From positions 62,001 to 126,000 of the forward strand of contig NZ_KB899247.1 of assembly GCF_000378105.1 (NCBI RefSeq): a DNA stretch of 64,000 bases, given 5' to 3'. Numbering within the stretch: position 1 is the stretch's first letter; each line of letters starts with the position of its first letter. A model generated the notes under the pieces. It saw nothing but the letters and a program-made list of their open reading frames with translations. It was not told where the DNA came from and searched no databases. Shown piece after piece: positions 17,243 to 26,276 of the stretch. This DNA comes from Rubritalea marina DSM 17716. Its GTDB lineage: Bacteria; Verrucomicrobiota; Verrucomicrobiia; Verrucomicrobiales; Akkermansiaceae. The position numbers and the translations under genes were made by a program.

Positions 17243-18409
17243 TTAGAAGCTGTTGAGGGCGAGTATGACACGTTCGATGAGCCAGTAGCCACTGATCGCG
17301 GCGATCGCGAGCGAGGCGCCTTTACGAAGCCAAAGGTAGGCTGTTCTGTTGCGGATGGCGAAGCACAGGAGAAAGATACTAGCGATCACCGCGACTTGCC
17401 CGAGCTCTACTCCAAGGTTGGCTGCAATGAGAGGAAGAACAACGGAGTTTGAGTTGCGAATACCAGCGCTGAGTACCGACGCAAAACCAAGGCCGTGAAT
17501 GAGACCAAAGAGGAATACGGTGAGTAGCCGGTGCAGTTGCACCTTGGTAGAGCGAAGGTTTTCAATGGCCACATAACATATGGTAGCGGCGATACAGGCT
17601 TCAATCCATGGGCCAGTGATGGCGTTAGGTGCTGGAATCCAATCGATGATTACCAGAGCCAATGTGATGCTGTGACCGAGGGTGAAGATGAGAGATTGTG
17701 CCAGAAGTGGTCGCCATTGCAGCGCGATGAAGCATAGCGCTGCGATGAAAAGAACGTGGTCTAGGCCATCTGGTATGACGTGTCGAAAACCATACAGAAC
17801 GAAGTGATAGAAGCTGTCCTGTATCGGGGGAACTGAGGCCTCGTGGTTCCATATCAGAATTGACTGTCCAGGGAAGGTGGTGAGTACGCGGTCTTCGCCC
17901 ATTAGGTCATAGCCCAGGACGAAGTCTGGGTGATCACCATCTGCGATGCTTAGAATAAGCCCACCAGGTTCATCTGGTAGCACTCCCTTAAGGATCACAC
18001 TGTAGTAAGCATAGCCAACATCGGTGAAACGTTGCTCAAAGGTAGGCGGCGTTGTGGCCCAAGCTGGGTACTTTGTGCTGAAGGGCTGCACGAGGGGCGG
18101 CTGGTCGGGATTTGTTTCCCATCCAAAAGACAAACATTCACGAATGTACTTTTCGGTTTCCTGTTTGAGGCGTTCGAGTGCTGCTGGCGATTGTGCCTCG
18201 AGCCATTCATATTTTGGTTGAAGTGCTTGCTGGTTGGCTCGCATTTCAGGCAGGGCATAGCCTGCGTCAAAGCGCAGCTCGATCTCCCAGCGTTCTGCAT
18301 CAGCTTGGAAATCTAGGAATAGCTGTTCTACCACATGTGCGTGCGTGGGGAGGATGAGCGCGCAGTAGCTAACAAATGCTAGGATAAACCGTTTCAATGG
18401 TGAATGCAT
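17243..18409 (-). CDS. HupE/UreJ-family membrane protein with periplasmic N-terminal domain
   Basis: A 388-residue protein. A signal peptide (to PTHAHVVEQ) is followed by a roughly 180-residue periplasmic domain and then six to seven membrane segments. The membrane part has the HupE/UreJ-type histidines in GLDHVLFIAALCF, TLGHSITLAL and FGLIHGLGFASVL. HupE and UreJ are tied to nickel or cobalt handling; this long form with an extracellular domain is usually annotated HupE/UreJ family without a known metal. It sits just downstream of the arsenate-export genes in a stretch rich in metal genes, but is separated by 93 bp and need not be part of that operon. Confidence 0.8.
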   Translation of the reverse strand: MHSPLKRFILAFVSYCALILPTHAHVVEQLFLDFQADAERWEIELRFDAGYALPEMRANQQALQPKYEWLEAQSPAALERLKQETEKYIRECLSFGWETNPDQPPLVQPFSTKYPAWATTPPTFEQRFTDVGYAYYSVILKGVLPDEPGGLILSIADGDHPDFVLGYDLMGEDRVLTTFPGQSILIWNHEASVPPIQDSFYHFVLYGFRHVIPDGLDHVLFIAALCFIALQWRPLLAQSLIFTLGHSITLALVIIDWIPAPNAITGPWIEACIAATICYVAIENLRSTKVQLHRLLTVFLFGLIHGLGFASVLSAGIRNSNSVVLPLIAANLGVELGQVAVIASIFLLCFAIRNRTAYLWLRKGASLAIAAISGYWLIERVILALNSF

Positions 18410-18502
18410 GATGGTGGGGGCATGCTGAGCCCCGCAACCACAGATGGCAACTAAGAATAGAGCCCCGAGCGTTGAACCATGACCACCACCAGGGAGCCGA
18501 AC

Positions 18503-19726
18503 TTATGAGTTAAGCTTGGCTGGTAGTCGTAGTGAACTGACCGCTGCCACAAGGGTGAGTCCCGCAGCTGTCCAGAGGCAGGCCGGCAGTCCTGCTAGGA
18601 GATACATGGCACCCGATAGCAAAGTGCCGAGTAGACGACCGCAAGCATTGGCCATGTAATAGAAACCAACGTTTAGTGACACATCATCACTGTCTGTGTA
18701 GGCGAGGATCAAATAGGAGTGGATTGAGGAATTGATTGCAAAGATAAAACCAAAAATGCAGAGGCCTCCGATCAAAGTCACGGTGAGGTGAAAATCGTAG
18801 CTAACGGCCAGAGCCATCAATGCGCAGATACCGCAGAGAGCAAAAATCCATACTTTTGCGGCATGCACAGTATGTGAAAGGGTCAGCGCATTTTTCGATC
18901 GGCTCTTGGTGATCTTCGGAGCAAAGGCCTGCACGAAACCATATCCGATCACCCAAAATGCCATGAATCCACCAACTTGCCAGAAATCCCAACCAAGAAC
19001 ATCGTGCAGGAAAATCGGCAAGCCCACGACAAACCAAACGTCTCTCGAGGCGAACAGGAAAGAACGGGCAAATGAAAGGCGGTTGATCGCCGAGCTCTTT
19101 GAAAAAAGCTGGGTGAATTTGGTTTTTTTCTTGGACTGGCCAAAGCTGCCTTTTACCCAAATCAGCGAGGCAGCAAGTACCGCGACTAGCATTGCAGCTA
19201 GGATGTAGAGTGCGCTATCGAAGCCCAAGCTTGTGAGCAATAAGCTGCCGACGAAGAAGCCCACGCCTTTGATGGCATTTTTTGAGCCAGTGAGTGCCGC
19301 AACCCACTTGAAGAGTTTTCCATCAGAGTCTTGCTCGTCATTGACGATGAGTTTCACGGCGCTCTTAGAGCTCATTTTGGTGAGGTCCTTGGCAACGCCT
19401 GCGAGTGCCTGCACGCCCATCACAAAGGCGACGGCGAGTGCTCCAGTCCAGCTAGAATCGACCACAGTGAGTGAACAAAGAGCCACAATTTGAAGTGCTA
19501 GGCCGATAAAGAGTGTGCGCCTGAGACCGTAGCGAGAGCCAACCCAGCCGCCGATCAAGTTGGTGACGATGCCTGCACATTCGTAAAGCAGGAAGAGAAA
19601 TGCCAATTGTACCGGCGAGTAGCCTAACGCGTGGAAATGCAGCAGCACCACCATGCGCAGAGCTCCATCGGTGAGCATGAAAACCCAATAGGCGAGGGTC
19701 ACCAAGGCGTAGGTCGACTTGTTCAT
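18503..19726 (-). CDS. arsJ: Organoarsenical efflux MFS transporter ArsJ
   Basis: A 407-residue major facilitator with about 12 membrane segments. The N-terminus (STYALVTLAYWVFMLTDGA) and the GGWVGSRYGLRRTLFIGL cytoplasmic loop are typical of ArsJ. Known role: exports 1-arseno-3-phosphoglycerate, the product of an associated glyceraldehyde-3-phosphate dehydrogenase, so arsenate is removed without reduction. The neighbouring upstream gene is such a dehydrogenase (44 bp away) and an ArsR repressor lies before that, which confirms the assignment through context. The gene is last in the operon. Confidence 0.9.
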   Translation of the reverse strand: MNKSTYALVTLAYWVFMLTDGALRMVVLLHFHALGYSPVQLAFLFLLYECAGIVTNLIGGWVGSRYGLRRTLFIGLALQIVALCSLTVVDSSWTGALAVAFVMGVQALAGVAKDLTKMSSKSAVKLIVNDEQDSDGKLFKWVAALTGSKNAIKGVGFFVGSLLLTSLGFDSALYILAAMLVAVLAASLIWVKGSFGQSKKKTKFTQLFSKSSAINRLSFARSFLFASRDVWFVVGLPIFLHDVLGWDFWQVGGFMAFWVIGYGFVQAFAPKITKSRSKNALTLSHTVHAAKVWIFALCGICALMALAVSYDFHLTVTLIGGLCIFGFIFAINSSIHSYLILAYTDSDDVSLNVGFYYMANACGRLLGTLLSGAMYLLAGLPACLWTAAGLTLVAAVSSLRLPAKLNS

Positions 19727-19770
19727 GGTGTATCGATTGGCTTATCTTTGATCGATTGTCTCGGACTTCT

Positions 19771-20772
19771 TTAGAGAGAATGGGCGACTTTCTCGACGAG
19801 TTCCATCATGCGGTTCGCGTAGCCCACTTCATTGTCGTACCAAACGTATAGTTTAAGCATGGTGCCATCGACGACCATGGTGGAAGGGGCATCAATGATC
19901 CCCGAGCGGGTGTCATTGGTGAAGTCCGCTGAGACAAGCGGTTTTTCCTCATAGCCTAAGATGCCTTTGAGTGGGCCTTCTGCAGCAGCTTTGAGGAGTC
20001 CGTTGATTTCTTCAACGGTGACTTCTCTGCTCAGCTCGAAGACGCAATCGGTGAGAGATGCGTTGAGGAGTGGCACACGTACCGCGTGGCCGTTGAGCTT
20101 ACCTTTGAGCTCAGGGTAGATCATGGTAATGGCGGTGGCAGACCCTGTTGTGGTAGGTACCAGTGAATTGACGGCTGAACGAGCACGCCTTAGGTCTTTG
20201 TGCGGGGCGTCGACAATCACCTGCGTGTTGGTGAGGTCATGGAGTGTGGTGATGGTGCCACGAACGATTCCGATGTTTTCGTGAACTACTTTGATTGCAG
20301 GCGCGATACAATTGGTGGTACAGGATGCTGCTGTCACGATCCGGTGCCTTGCCGCATCGTAGAGCTCGTCATTACACCCCATCACGACATTGAGTGCTTC
20401 TTCGTCTTTGACTGGAGCTGCGACAACAACCTTCTTCACCCCTTGTGCAAAGTAGGGTTCGAGGGATTTTACGGTGCGGTGTGCACCAGTGGAATCAATG
20501 ACGATATCACAAGCTGACCAATCGCCGTCTGCAACGGCTTTGTGTTGGCTAAATTGTACCTTTTGACCATCCACAATGATCTCGTTACCGCTGTGCGAGA
20601 TGTCGCGTTGGTAGCGACCGTGTACGGTATCGTACTCCAGCAAATGTGCCGATGTCTCTAGTGTGCCACCTATCTCGTTGACTTGAACAATTTGATAGTC
20701 GGAGTTGTCAAAGCCTGCGCGGAAGCCGAGGCGCCCCATGCGGCCGAAGCCATTGATGCCAATTTTTTTCAT
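19771..20772 (-). CDS. ArsJ-associated glyceraldehyde-3-phosphate dehydrogenase
   Basis: A 333-residue NAD-dependent dehydrogenase. The Rossmann motif is [13 protein letters not shown], and the catalytic cysteine is C151 in [12 protein letters not shown]. Family members beside arsJ use arsenate in place of phosphate to make the unstable 1-arseno-3-phosphoglycerate, which ArsJ exports. The frame extends to 20820, but the conserved [10 protein letters not shown] start is at 20772, 29 bp after the arsR stop. It is probably not the housekeeping glycolytic enzyme because it is locked into the arsenic operon; that is inference from context. Confidence 0.92.
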   Translation of the reverse strand: MKKIGINGFGRMGRLGFRAGFDNSDYQIVQVNEIGGTLETSAHLLEYDTVHGRYQRDISHSGNEIIVDGQKVQFSQHKAVADGDWSACDIVIDSTGAHRTVKSLEPYFAQGVKKVVVAAPVKDEEALNVVMGCNDELYDAARHRIVTAASCTTNCIAPAIKVVHENIGIVRGTITTLHDLTNTQVIVDAPHKDLRRARSAVNSLVPTTTGSATAITMIYPELKGKLNGHAVRVPLLNASLTDCVFELSREVTVEEINGLLKAAAEGPLKGILGYEEKPLVSADFTNDTRSGIIDAPSTMVVDGTMLKLYVWYDNEVGYANRMMELVEKVAHSL

Positions 20773-20801
20773 AGTATGATCGTGATTAATAGTTTGGAAA
20801 C

Positions 20802-21113
20802 TTAGTTTATGGGGTGACACATTTCTGGGTTACCTCCACAGCAATCCTCGGTGAGGTATGCTAATAAATCGCGCAGGCCTTGAGCCTTGATGCTGTAAAA
20901 GACGTGGCGCCCGTCGCGCTGTGATTGAATCATGCCAGCTGTGACTAATTCTTTTAAGTGGAAGGAAATCGTGTTGGCTGGGGTTTGCAGCGATTCTGCG
21001 ATGTCGCCTGCGGCCAACCCTGATTGGTTCTGGCGTGCCAGGAGCCTGAAGATTTCCAATCGAGTCTCCTGAGCTAAGGCTGCCAGCTGATTCACTGCAT
21101 CACACAATTCCAT
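20802..21113 (-). CDS. arsR: ArsR-family metalloid-responsive repressor
   Basis: A 103-residue winged-helix repressor: LRLARQ-like dimer helix region, then recognition region [16 protein letters not shown] and the wing [11 protein letters not shown]. The C-terminus carries a vicinal cysteine pair and a further cysteine ([12 protein letters not shown]), suitable for binding As(III) in a different place from E. coli ArsR but like several other ArsR types. The ATG at 21113 is used; a TTG at 21149 in frame is less likely. First gene of the arsR-GAPDH-arsJ operon, divergent from the CDF exporter with about 127 bp between starts. Confidence 0.9.
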   Translation of the reverse strand: MELCDAVNQLAALAQETRLEIFRLLARQNQSGLAAGDIAESLQTPANTISFHLKELVTAGMIQSQRDGRHVFYSIKAQGLRDLLAYLTEDCCGGNPEMCHPIN

Positions 21114-21137
21114 GAACTTGGAATTATAGAATTCATG
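21111..21137. promoter_or_regulatory. Imperfect palindrome over the arsR start (candidate ArsR operator)
   Basis: Two 6-bp arms, CATGAA at 21111-21116 and TTCATG at 21132-21137, form an inverted repeat with a partly symmetrical A+T-rich centre. It covers the arsR start codon and its upstream bases, a usual place for autoregulation. No protein-binding data are available; symmetry and position are the only support. Confidence 0.4.
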
Positions 21138-21240
21138 CAACAATGTCAAGATGGGTAAGCGTGACAGAAGTGTCAGAATGCGTATTGGTGTGGGGGATTA
21201 GTTTTGAGCTTGGTGACATTGTGGGATACTTTAGAGGGTG

Positions 21241-22134
21241 ATGTCACACAGCCACCATCACCACGATGCTACTCAGAGTCTGAGGTTGGTGTTTTTTCTC
21301 AATTTGATCTTCACCTTGATTGAGGTCATTGGGGGATTATGGACCAATAGCATAGCGATCTTAGCAGATGCGGTGCATGACTTTGGTGATTGCGTTTCAC
21401 TGGGAGTTGCATGGTATTTGCAAAAACTTTCTACCAAGGGGGCGAATAATCAATTCACCTATGGATACAGGCGTTTTTCGATGCTGGGTTCATTGGTGAC
21501 TGGTGGGGTGTTGCTGACTGGTTTGGCATTCATTCTATTCAGCTCGCTGCAGCGGCTTGCGAACCCTGAGCCAGTCCACGCTTTAGGAATGCTAGGCATG
21601 GCAGTATTGGGGATTATATTCAATGGCCTAGCAGTATACAAGTTGAGTGGTGGTCAAACGATGAATGAAAAAATGGCGCGCTGGCATTTATTTGAAGATG
21701 TCCTTGGTTGGATTGCTGTGATGGTTGGGGCTGGGTTGTTGATGGTGTGGGATCGTCCTGAGATTGATCCCTTGTTGTCCATCATGCTCTCATTATTTAT
21801 TTTGTGGAATGTGGTACGCAATTTGAAGCAAAGTTTGGGGTATTTCTTGCAACGCGCGCCAGCAGGGTTTGATCTGGAATCCTTTACCGAGAAACTTCAA
21901 AAACTCAAGGGGGTGAAGGGATCTCATCACACACATTGCTGGACGCTTGAGGGGGAGCATCATGTGTTTTCGACGCATATTGTGATGGAGGAAGGTAGTA
22001 CCCGTGAGGAGATATACCGAACCAAATGCGCTGTGAGTGACTTACTCGAAGACCTAAAAATAGAGCATATCAATGTTGATATCGAGTTGGAGGGCGAACC
22101 GTGTTTGATCGAATACCGCCGAGGCGGTAAATAA
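21241..22134 (+). CDS. Cation diffusion facilitator (CzcD-like) metal exporter
   Basis: A 297-residue CDF transporter expelling Zn(II), Co(II), Cd(II) or similar in exchange for protons. It starts with a histidine cluster (HSHHHHD), has six membrane segments, and carries the metal-site residues in helix 2 (ADAVHDFGD) and helix 5 (HLFEDV). The cytoplasmic C-terminal domain (about 205-297) ends with the usual GVKGSHHTHCWTLEGEHHVFS segment. A GTG at 21238 precedes the ATG at 21241 in frame; the ATG is used and follows GAGGG. It is divergent from the arsenic operon and may share its control region. Confidence 0.93.
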   Translation: MSHSHHHHDATQSLRLVFFLNLIFTLIEVIGGLWTNSIAILADAVHDFGDCVSLGVAWYLQKLSTKGANNQFTYGYRRFSMLGSLVTGGVLLTGLAFILFSSLQRLANPEPVHALGMLGMAVLGIIFNGLAVYKLSGGQTMNEKMARWHLFEDVLGWIAVMVGAGLLMVWDRPEIDPLLSIMLSLFILWNVVRNLKQSLGYFLQRAPAGFDLESFTEKLQKLKGVKGSHHTHCWTLEGEHHVFSTHIVMEEGSTREEIYRTKCAVSDLLEDLKIEHINVDIELEGEPCLIEYRRGGK

Positions 22135-22233
22135 ACAATTATTTTGCTATCTATTGTTGGATCGATGCTTACTTTGGAAAGATGATAACAATGAGAAACG
22201 GTTCACCTCGATCTTTGAACGAGGTAGGCTTTG

Positions 22234-22743
22234 ATGAGTGAAGTTAAAAAGTTTGAGCACATTCGCCATAAGCCACCGGCTAAACTTCAGCAAGCTCGCC
22301 CGCTAATTATTGCTTTATCACCTCTGCGAACGCATGCGAACCTTTCAACGATTGTCCGCACGGCTGGTTGCTTGGGGCTTACCGAGGTCATTGCCACTGG
22401 CAATGCTAAAATCAATCCAAAGATAGCGCGTGATGGGGCCGAGAATGTCAACCTCACCACGAGGAGGACGCTCATTCCCAGTTTGAGAAAATTAAAGCAG
22501 GAAGGTTACAAGTTGGTGGGGCTTGAGCAAACTACGAATTCTCAGCCTTTACTGGGATTCCCATTCCCTCACAAGACGGTGCTGGTCGTGGGGTCTGAGC
22601 GCGAGGGGCTGAACCAAGAAACCTTAGATATCTTAGACCACGTGGTAGAGATACCAGTGTGGGGGCTTCCTTACAGTTACAATGTAGCGACGGCGACGAG
22701 TATCTGCCTACACGCCTATTGTGCCTGTTACCCGGATGGCTAG
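22234..22743 (+). CDS. SpoU/TrmH-family RNA 2'-O-methyltransferase
   Basis: A 169-residue SPOUT-fold methyltransferase. Motif 1 is NLSTIVRTAGCLGL, motif 2 is VVGSEREGLNQE, and motif 3 is YSYNVATATSICLHAY. These place it in the TrmH/SpoU group that methylates ribose in tRNA or rRNA. There is no N-terminal RNA-binding domain, so it resembles the compact TrmL/TrmH type. The ATG at 22234 is used instead of the TTG three bases earlier. The target nucleotide is unknown. Confidence 0.85.
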   Translation: MSEVKKFEHIRHKPPAKLQQARPLIIALSPLRTHANLSTIVRTAGCLGLTEVIATGNAKINPKIARDGAENVNLTTRRTLIPSLRKLKQEGYKLVGLEQTTNSQPLLGFPFPHKTVLVVGSEREGLNQETLDILDHVVEIPVWGLPYSYNVATATSICLHAYCACYPDG

Positions 22744-22869
22744 AGTTGAGGCGTGTTATATTAATTGGTTTACATGAGATGAGATTTGCTAGGTGGTTCC
22801 TTACTGTCGTAGCCTCATTGGTGGCATCCGCGAGATGCTTGGGTGAATATTCTTTCTATTGAGCATAGA

Positions 22870-23682
22870 ATGATGCCCAATGGTGGGGTGTTACGCATTC
22901 TATGGATTTGGTTGATTGGGCTTTGCATGAGTGAAGCTTTTGAATGCTACGACCAACTGGAGCTGGAGGAAAACACCTGTGGGATTGTGAGCTTGATGAA
23001 TGCGCAGCGTTTAAGTTCTGACGCGTGGCAGGAGCATTTTAAATCGATTCCCGCTGGGGTAGAGGAGAGGTTTCAGTGGCATTATCGAAAGTACTTTAAA
23101 CGTTTCTCTTCCTATTCTTATCGCAAGCGGCGCTGGGACATGAAGAATGGTATCCGCCCCGATGACCTCCGTGATGGAATCAACGAGCTTCACACTTCAC
23201 TGGGTCTACCGAAGCTGACCTTAATCTCGTTGTTTCGAAGCGAGGGAGATACTTATCAGGCATTGTCGGAGCACTTCTTCAAGGTGACTCATCAATCGCT
23301 AGAATTTGGCTACACTCCGATTTTGATATTTTCACGTTTCCAAAAGATCAGCCAACGTAGAGGTGGGTACCGTTGGGGTGTGGTTGCGAGCCATGTCGTG
23401 ACTCTGACGGCTGTGTCGGAAGGGGAACGTTCGCTTGGGTTTCAATACTGCGACCCTTGGGGTGGAAGAATGTGCGAAGGGCGACTGTGTGTGCCAACGC
23501 GTGACTATTGGGCGAATGATATTTGCTCGCGTGAAGACAAAGGGCTCAAGAAAAGTCCGTGCTTGGTGGTCGATGCTCAAGACAGTCCTGTGCATTCGTC
23601 TCGCTATGCCCCGCACGTGTCCAGCGTCGTAGTCGCTTCACATGTACTCGTGGTTAGCAGCCCATTGACTGAACACAAATAG
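22870..23682 (+). CDS. Exported papain-like (C39-like) protein
   Basis: About 270 residues, not in a family I can name with certainty. A short signal-type N-terminus (GVLRILWIWLIGLCMSEAF) is followed by ENTCGIVSLMNA, with C37 in the position of a papain-fold nucleophile, later SHVVTLTAV (H175) and YCDPWGG (D195). That Cys...His...Asp order fits clan CA peptidases such as C39-like domains. The middle is basic and aromatic. The ATG at 22870 begins the signal peptide; a GTG lies 27 bp upstream. Just before it is an out-of-phase signal-peptide-like stretch (22779-22862), discussed as a finding. It converges with miaA with 7 bp between stops. Confidence 0.55.
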   Translation: MMPNGGVLRILWIWLIGLCMSEAFECYDQLELEENTCGIVSLMNAQRLSSDAWQEHFKSIPAGVEERFQWHYRKYFKRFSSYSYRKRRWDMKNGIRPDDLRDGINELHTSLGLPKLTLISLFRSEGDTYQALSEHFFKVTHQSLEFGYTPILIFSRFQKISQRRGGYRWGVVASHVVTLTAVSEGERSLGFQYCDPWGGRMCEGRLCVPTRDYWANDICSREDKGLKKSPCLVVDAQDSPVHSSRYAPHVSSVVVASHVLVVSSPLTEHK

Positions 23683-23689
23683 TCTATGT

Positions 23690-24583
23690 TCAATACTCTA
23701 TGAGGTCGGCGAGCTGGCCAGTGTGCACGTTGTCATCGCATGGGAGTGGCGTGAGCCAGTGTTCTTTTTTAAACCAAGTGCGTTGGCGTTTGGCGTACTG
23801 GCAGGTGGCATAAAAAACCTGGTCTTCGCATTCTTGTAGGCTGATTTCGCCGTTGAGGTAGCCTCGAATCTGGCGGATGCCGATGGCTTTCTCACATGTG
23901 AGCGACGGCTCGATGAGTTGTCTAACCTCTTCAATAGCGCCTGAGTCTAGCATGATCTTTGTGCGTTGGCGGATGCGTTGACGCAGTGCTTCAGCGTCCC
24001 ATTGCAGAAGCGCCCCACGGAGAGTGGCATTGATGGCGTCGCTTTCTGCGTTCCAATCATTCTTGATCTCAGACATTTTCTTGCCTGAAAGTAGGCAGAT
24101 CTCCAGCGCTCGGATGACATAGCGACGGTTTTGAAGGTTGGTGGCAGCTGCGCCTTCCGGGTCGACTCGTTGTAATTCATCGATTAACGCGCTATCGCTT
24201 CTCGCCTCGAGCTCACTACGGAGTATGGGATCGCTAGGGGGCACAGGTGATGGGCCGTGGGTGATGAATTTTAGATACATACCAGAGCCGCCAACGACGA
24301 TCGGGGTTTTACCTCTATCCTGTACGTCCTTTATCACCGGAAGTGCGAGTTCTCGGTAGCGTTGGGCATCAAATTCTTCACCTGTGTCGATGACGGAGAA
24401 TAGGTGGTGCGGTACCTGAGTTAGTTCCTCTGCGCTAGGGGCGGCTGTGATGATTTCAAGGCCTTGATACACCTGATAGGCGTCGCCGTTGATGACTTCA
24501 CCATCGAGCCTCTTGGCAATCTCAATTGCGAGCGCAGACTTTCCACTGGCAGTCGATCCACAGATGTAAATGGGTTGATGCAT
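23690..24583 (-). CDS. miaA: tRNA dimethylallyltransferase
   Basis: A 297-residue enzyme that prenylates A37 in tRNAs reading codons starting with U. The P-loop is GSTASGKSALA, with GDAYQVYQGLEI and DAQRYRELALPVI as the substrate-binding motifs; RRYVIRALEI and the C-terminal ATCQYAKRQRTWFK region also agree with MiaA. Length is as usual. It starts 22 bp after the MntR-type gene, so the two may be co-transcribed. Confidence 0.96.
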   Translation of the reverse strand: MHQPIYICGSTASGKSALAIEIAKRLDGEVINGDAYQVYQGLEIITAAPSAEELTQVPHHLFSVIDTGEEFDAQRYRELALPVIKDVQDRGKTPIVVGGSGMYLKFITHGPSPVPPSDPILRSELEARSDSALIDELQRVDPEGAAATNLQNRRYVIRALEICLLSGKKMSEIKNDWNAESDAINATLRGALLQWDAEALRQRIRQRTKIMLDSGAIEEVRQLIEPSLTCEKAIGIRQIRGYLNGEISLQECEDQVFYATCQYAKRQRTWFKKEHWLTPLPCDDNVHTGQLADLIEY

Positions 24584-24605
24584 TGGTGGGCTAACTTTTG
24601 TTGCA

Positions 24606-25037
24606 CTAGGATGTTTGCTGAGCTCGTTTCAAGCGCTCTAGCAGATCTGGATTCTCCTTGAGCTCAGCGACGATGGAGGTGATCACGTTGAGGGTTGACT
24701 TTGAAACATGATGTTCCATTCCTTCCACATCGTTGTAGATGGTGCTTTCATCGATGTCGAATAGCCTGAGGAACTCAGTCAGTGCTGCGTGGCGGGTGAT
24801 GATTGCATCGGCAATCGTGCGGCCTTTCTCGGTTAGAATCGTACCTCGATACTTTTCATGGTTCACCAAGCCTTCTGAGTCGAGGCGGCGGAGCATGTTG
24901 GTCACGGAGGCTTGAGAGATCCCAAGGTTCTTGGAGATGTCGACCGGGCGCGCGTATCCCTTTTCCTCGATGAGGTGGAGGATTTGTTCGAGGTAGTCGT
25001 CCATTGCGACTGAGCCGGATGTGCGGTTAGACTTCAC
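24606..25037 (-). CDS. mntR: MntR/DtxR-family manganese-responsive regulator
   Basis: A 143-residue transcription factor with an N-terminal winged helix (ISKNLGISQASVTNMLRRLD) and a helical dimerisation domain. The residues that bind Mn(II) in B. subtilis MntR have counterparts: D and E in MDDYLEQ, H in TRHAAL, and E, E and H in NDVEGMEHH. It should therefore bind manganese and repress uptake genes or activate efflux genes. The start is uncertain: GTG at 25037 (given) or ATG at 25004, which begins exactly at MDDYLEQ. No transporter for manganese is seen next to it. Confidence 0.9.
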   Translation of the reverse strand: MKSNRTSGSVAMDDYLEQILHLIEEKGYARPVDISKNLGISQASVTNMLRRLDSEGLVNHEKYRGTILTEKGRTIADAIITRHAALTEFLRLFDIDESTIYNDVEGMEHHVSKSTLNVITSIVAELKENPDLLERLKRAQQTS

Positions 25038-25076
25038 TGAATTTTTGGATGGATGTTACGATGATCTGGAATGCGT

Positions 25077-26174
25077 TTAATAATCCTCTACCGGGCTGCG
25101 TGAGTTCGAGCGGGTGTCAGTTTCTTTGTGGGCATTCTCTTCGCCGAGGACTTCGATACGGAGATCCATGACCTCCTTTTTGAGGATGTCCCAACGACTT
25201 TGGCTGAATGGGTAGGTTTTGGGTATTTTCTTTTTGACTCTTTTGATCCGCTTGAAGGTGGCTTTGGTCATGTGGTATGGGAGTTCTTGGAGGGCTTCGA
25301 GTGCGCGCTCTGCAGTGTCTGTTTGGTGGCAGATCATGGCCATGTCATTGCCGGCTTCGATGGCCATTTTGACATCGGCACCACGGCCGTACGTGTTGAT
25401 GATCGCGCCCATATCGAGGTCATCGGTGATGACGAGGCCGTTGTAGCCGAGTTGCTCACGTAGGAGTTTGGTGACGACGTTGTAGGAGAGTGATCCCGGC
25501 AGGTCGGCTTGCTCAGGGTCAATGGCGGAAAAGTGTGTGTGCCCAGTCAGAATGCCATTCATTTCTGGCCAGAGTGCGGTGTACGGGATGAGGTCGCTAG
25601 CCAGCATCTCATCGATGGTCTTGTTTGAGATTGGTAGCTTGTGGTGTGGGTCAACATCAGCAACACCACAGGATGGGAAGTGCTTGCCGCAGGTGAGAGT
25701 TTTGGTGCGTCTGAGATTGCGGTTGTACACGCCTGCATTGTTGATGACCTCCTGTGCATCGAGGCCGTAGCATCGCCCAGCCAGCGCATTATCTGAGTCG
25801 GGCTCATAGCTGATGTCCAATACGGGAGCTAGATTCATATTGATCCCTAATTGTGAGAGGATCTGGCCAGTTTGGATACCATGCCACGCGATAGCATCAA
25901 TCTTGCCAGCGCGGCGCATTTCATCTGCAGACGGTGGGATGGGGGTGATGCCTTTGGTTCGGGTGACGCGGCCACCTTCTTGATCGATAGCGATGATCGG
26001 AGGGATGTCACAGATCTCTCTTAAGGAGTCGGTGAGTGATCGCACTTGCTCTGGAGATTCAATGTTTCTGCTGAACAAGACAAAACCCCCTGGCTGGATC
26101 TTGCTAAGGTAGTGGATTTCATTGGTGGTAAGTTCAAACCCTTTGATGCCAAGGAGGAGCATTTGACCGTGCAT
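25077..26174 (-). CDS. nagZ: GH3 beta-N-acetylhexosaminidase (NagZ-like)
   Basis: A 365-residue cytoplasmic glycosidase of family GH3 without the usual C-terminal domain, as in NagZ, which removes N-acetylglucosamine from recycled peptidoglycan fragments. IAIDQEGGRVTR, then KHFPSCGVADVDPHH (H165; the Asp-Pro-His of the general-acid loop present) and VITDDLDMGAI with D251 as expected nucleophile. In the canonical loop the second histidine of HFPGHG is replaced by cysteine. The TTG-led extension from 26195 is not used; ATG at 26174 is. It has no signal peptide. It is transcribed towards the MntR gene, 39 bp away, and is divergent from gpmI. Confidence 0.9.
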   Translation of the reverse strand: MHGQMLLLGIKGFELTTNEIHYLSKIQPGGFVLFSRNIESPEQVRSLTDSLREICDIPPIIAIDQEGGRVTRTKGITPIPPSADEMRRAGKIDAIAWHGIQTGQILSQLGINMNLAPVLDISYEPDSDNALAGRCYGLDAQEVINNAGVYNRNLRRTKTLTCGKHFPSCGVADVDPHHKLPISNKTIDEMLASDLIPYTALWPEMNGILTGHTHFSAIDPEQADLPGSLSYNVVTKLLREQLGYNGLVITDDLDMGAIINTYGRGADVKMAIEAGNDMAMICHQTDTAERALEALQELPYHMTKATFKRIKRVKKKIPKTYPFSQSRWDILKKEVMDLRIEVLGEENAHKETDTRSNSRSPVEDY

Positions 26175-26276
26175 AGGTGCAGGATTGGTCAGCAATCGGC
26201 AGAATGCAAGGATCTATCCCCTGAGGCAAGGATTCTGCTTTTCTACTCTGCATTCTAGTCCTATAAGCGCAGCAAC

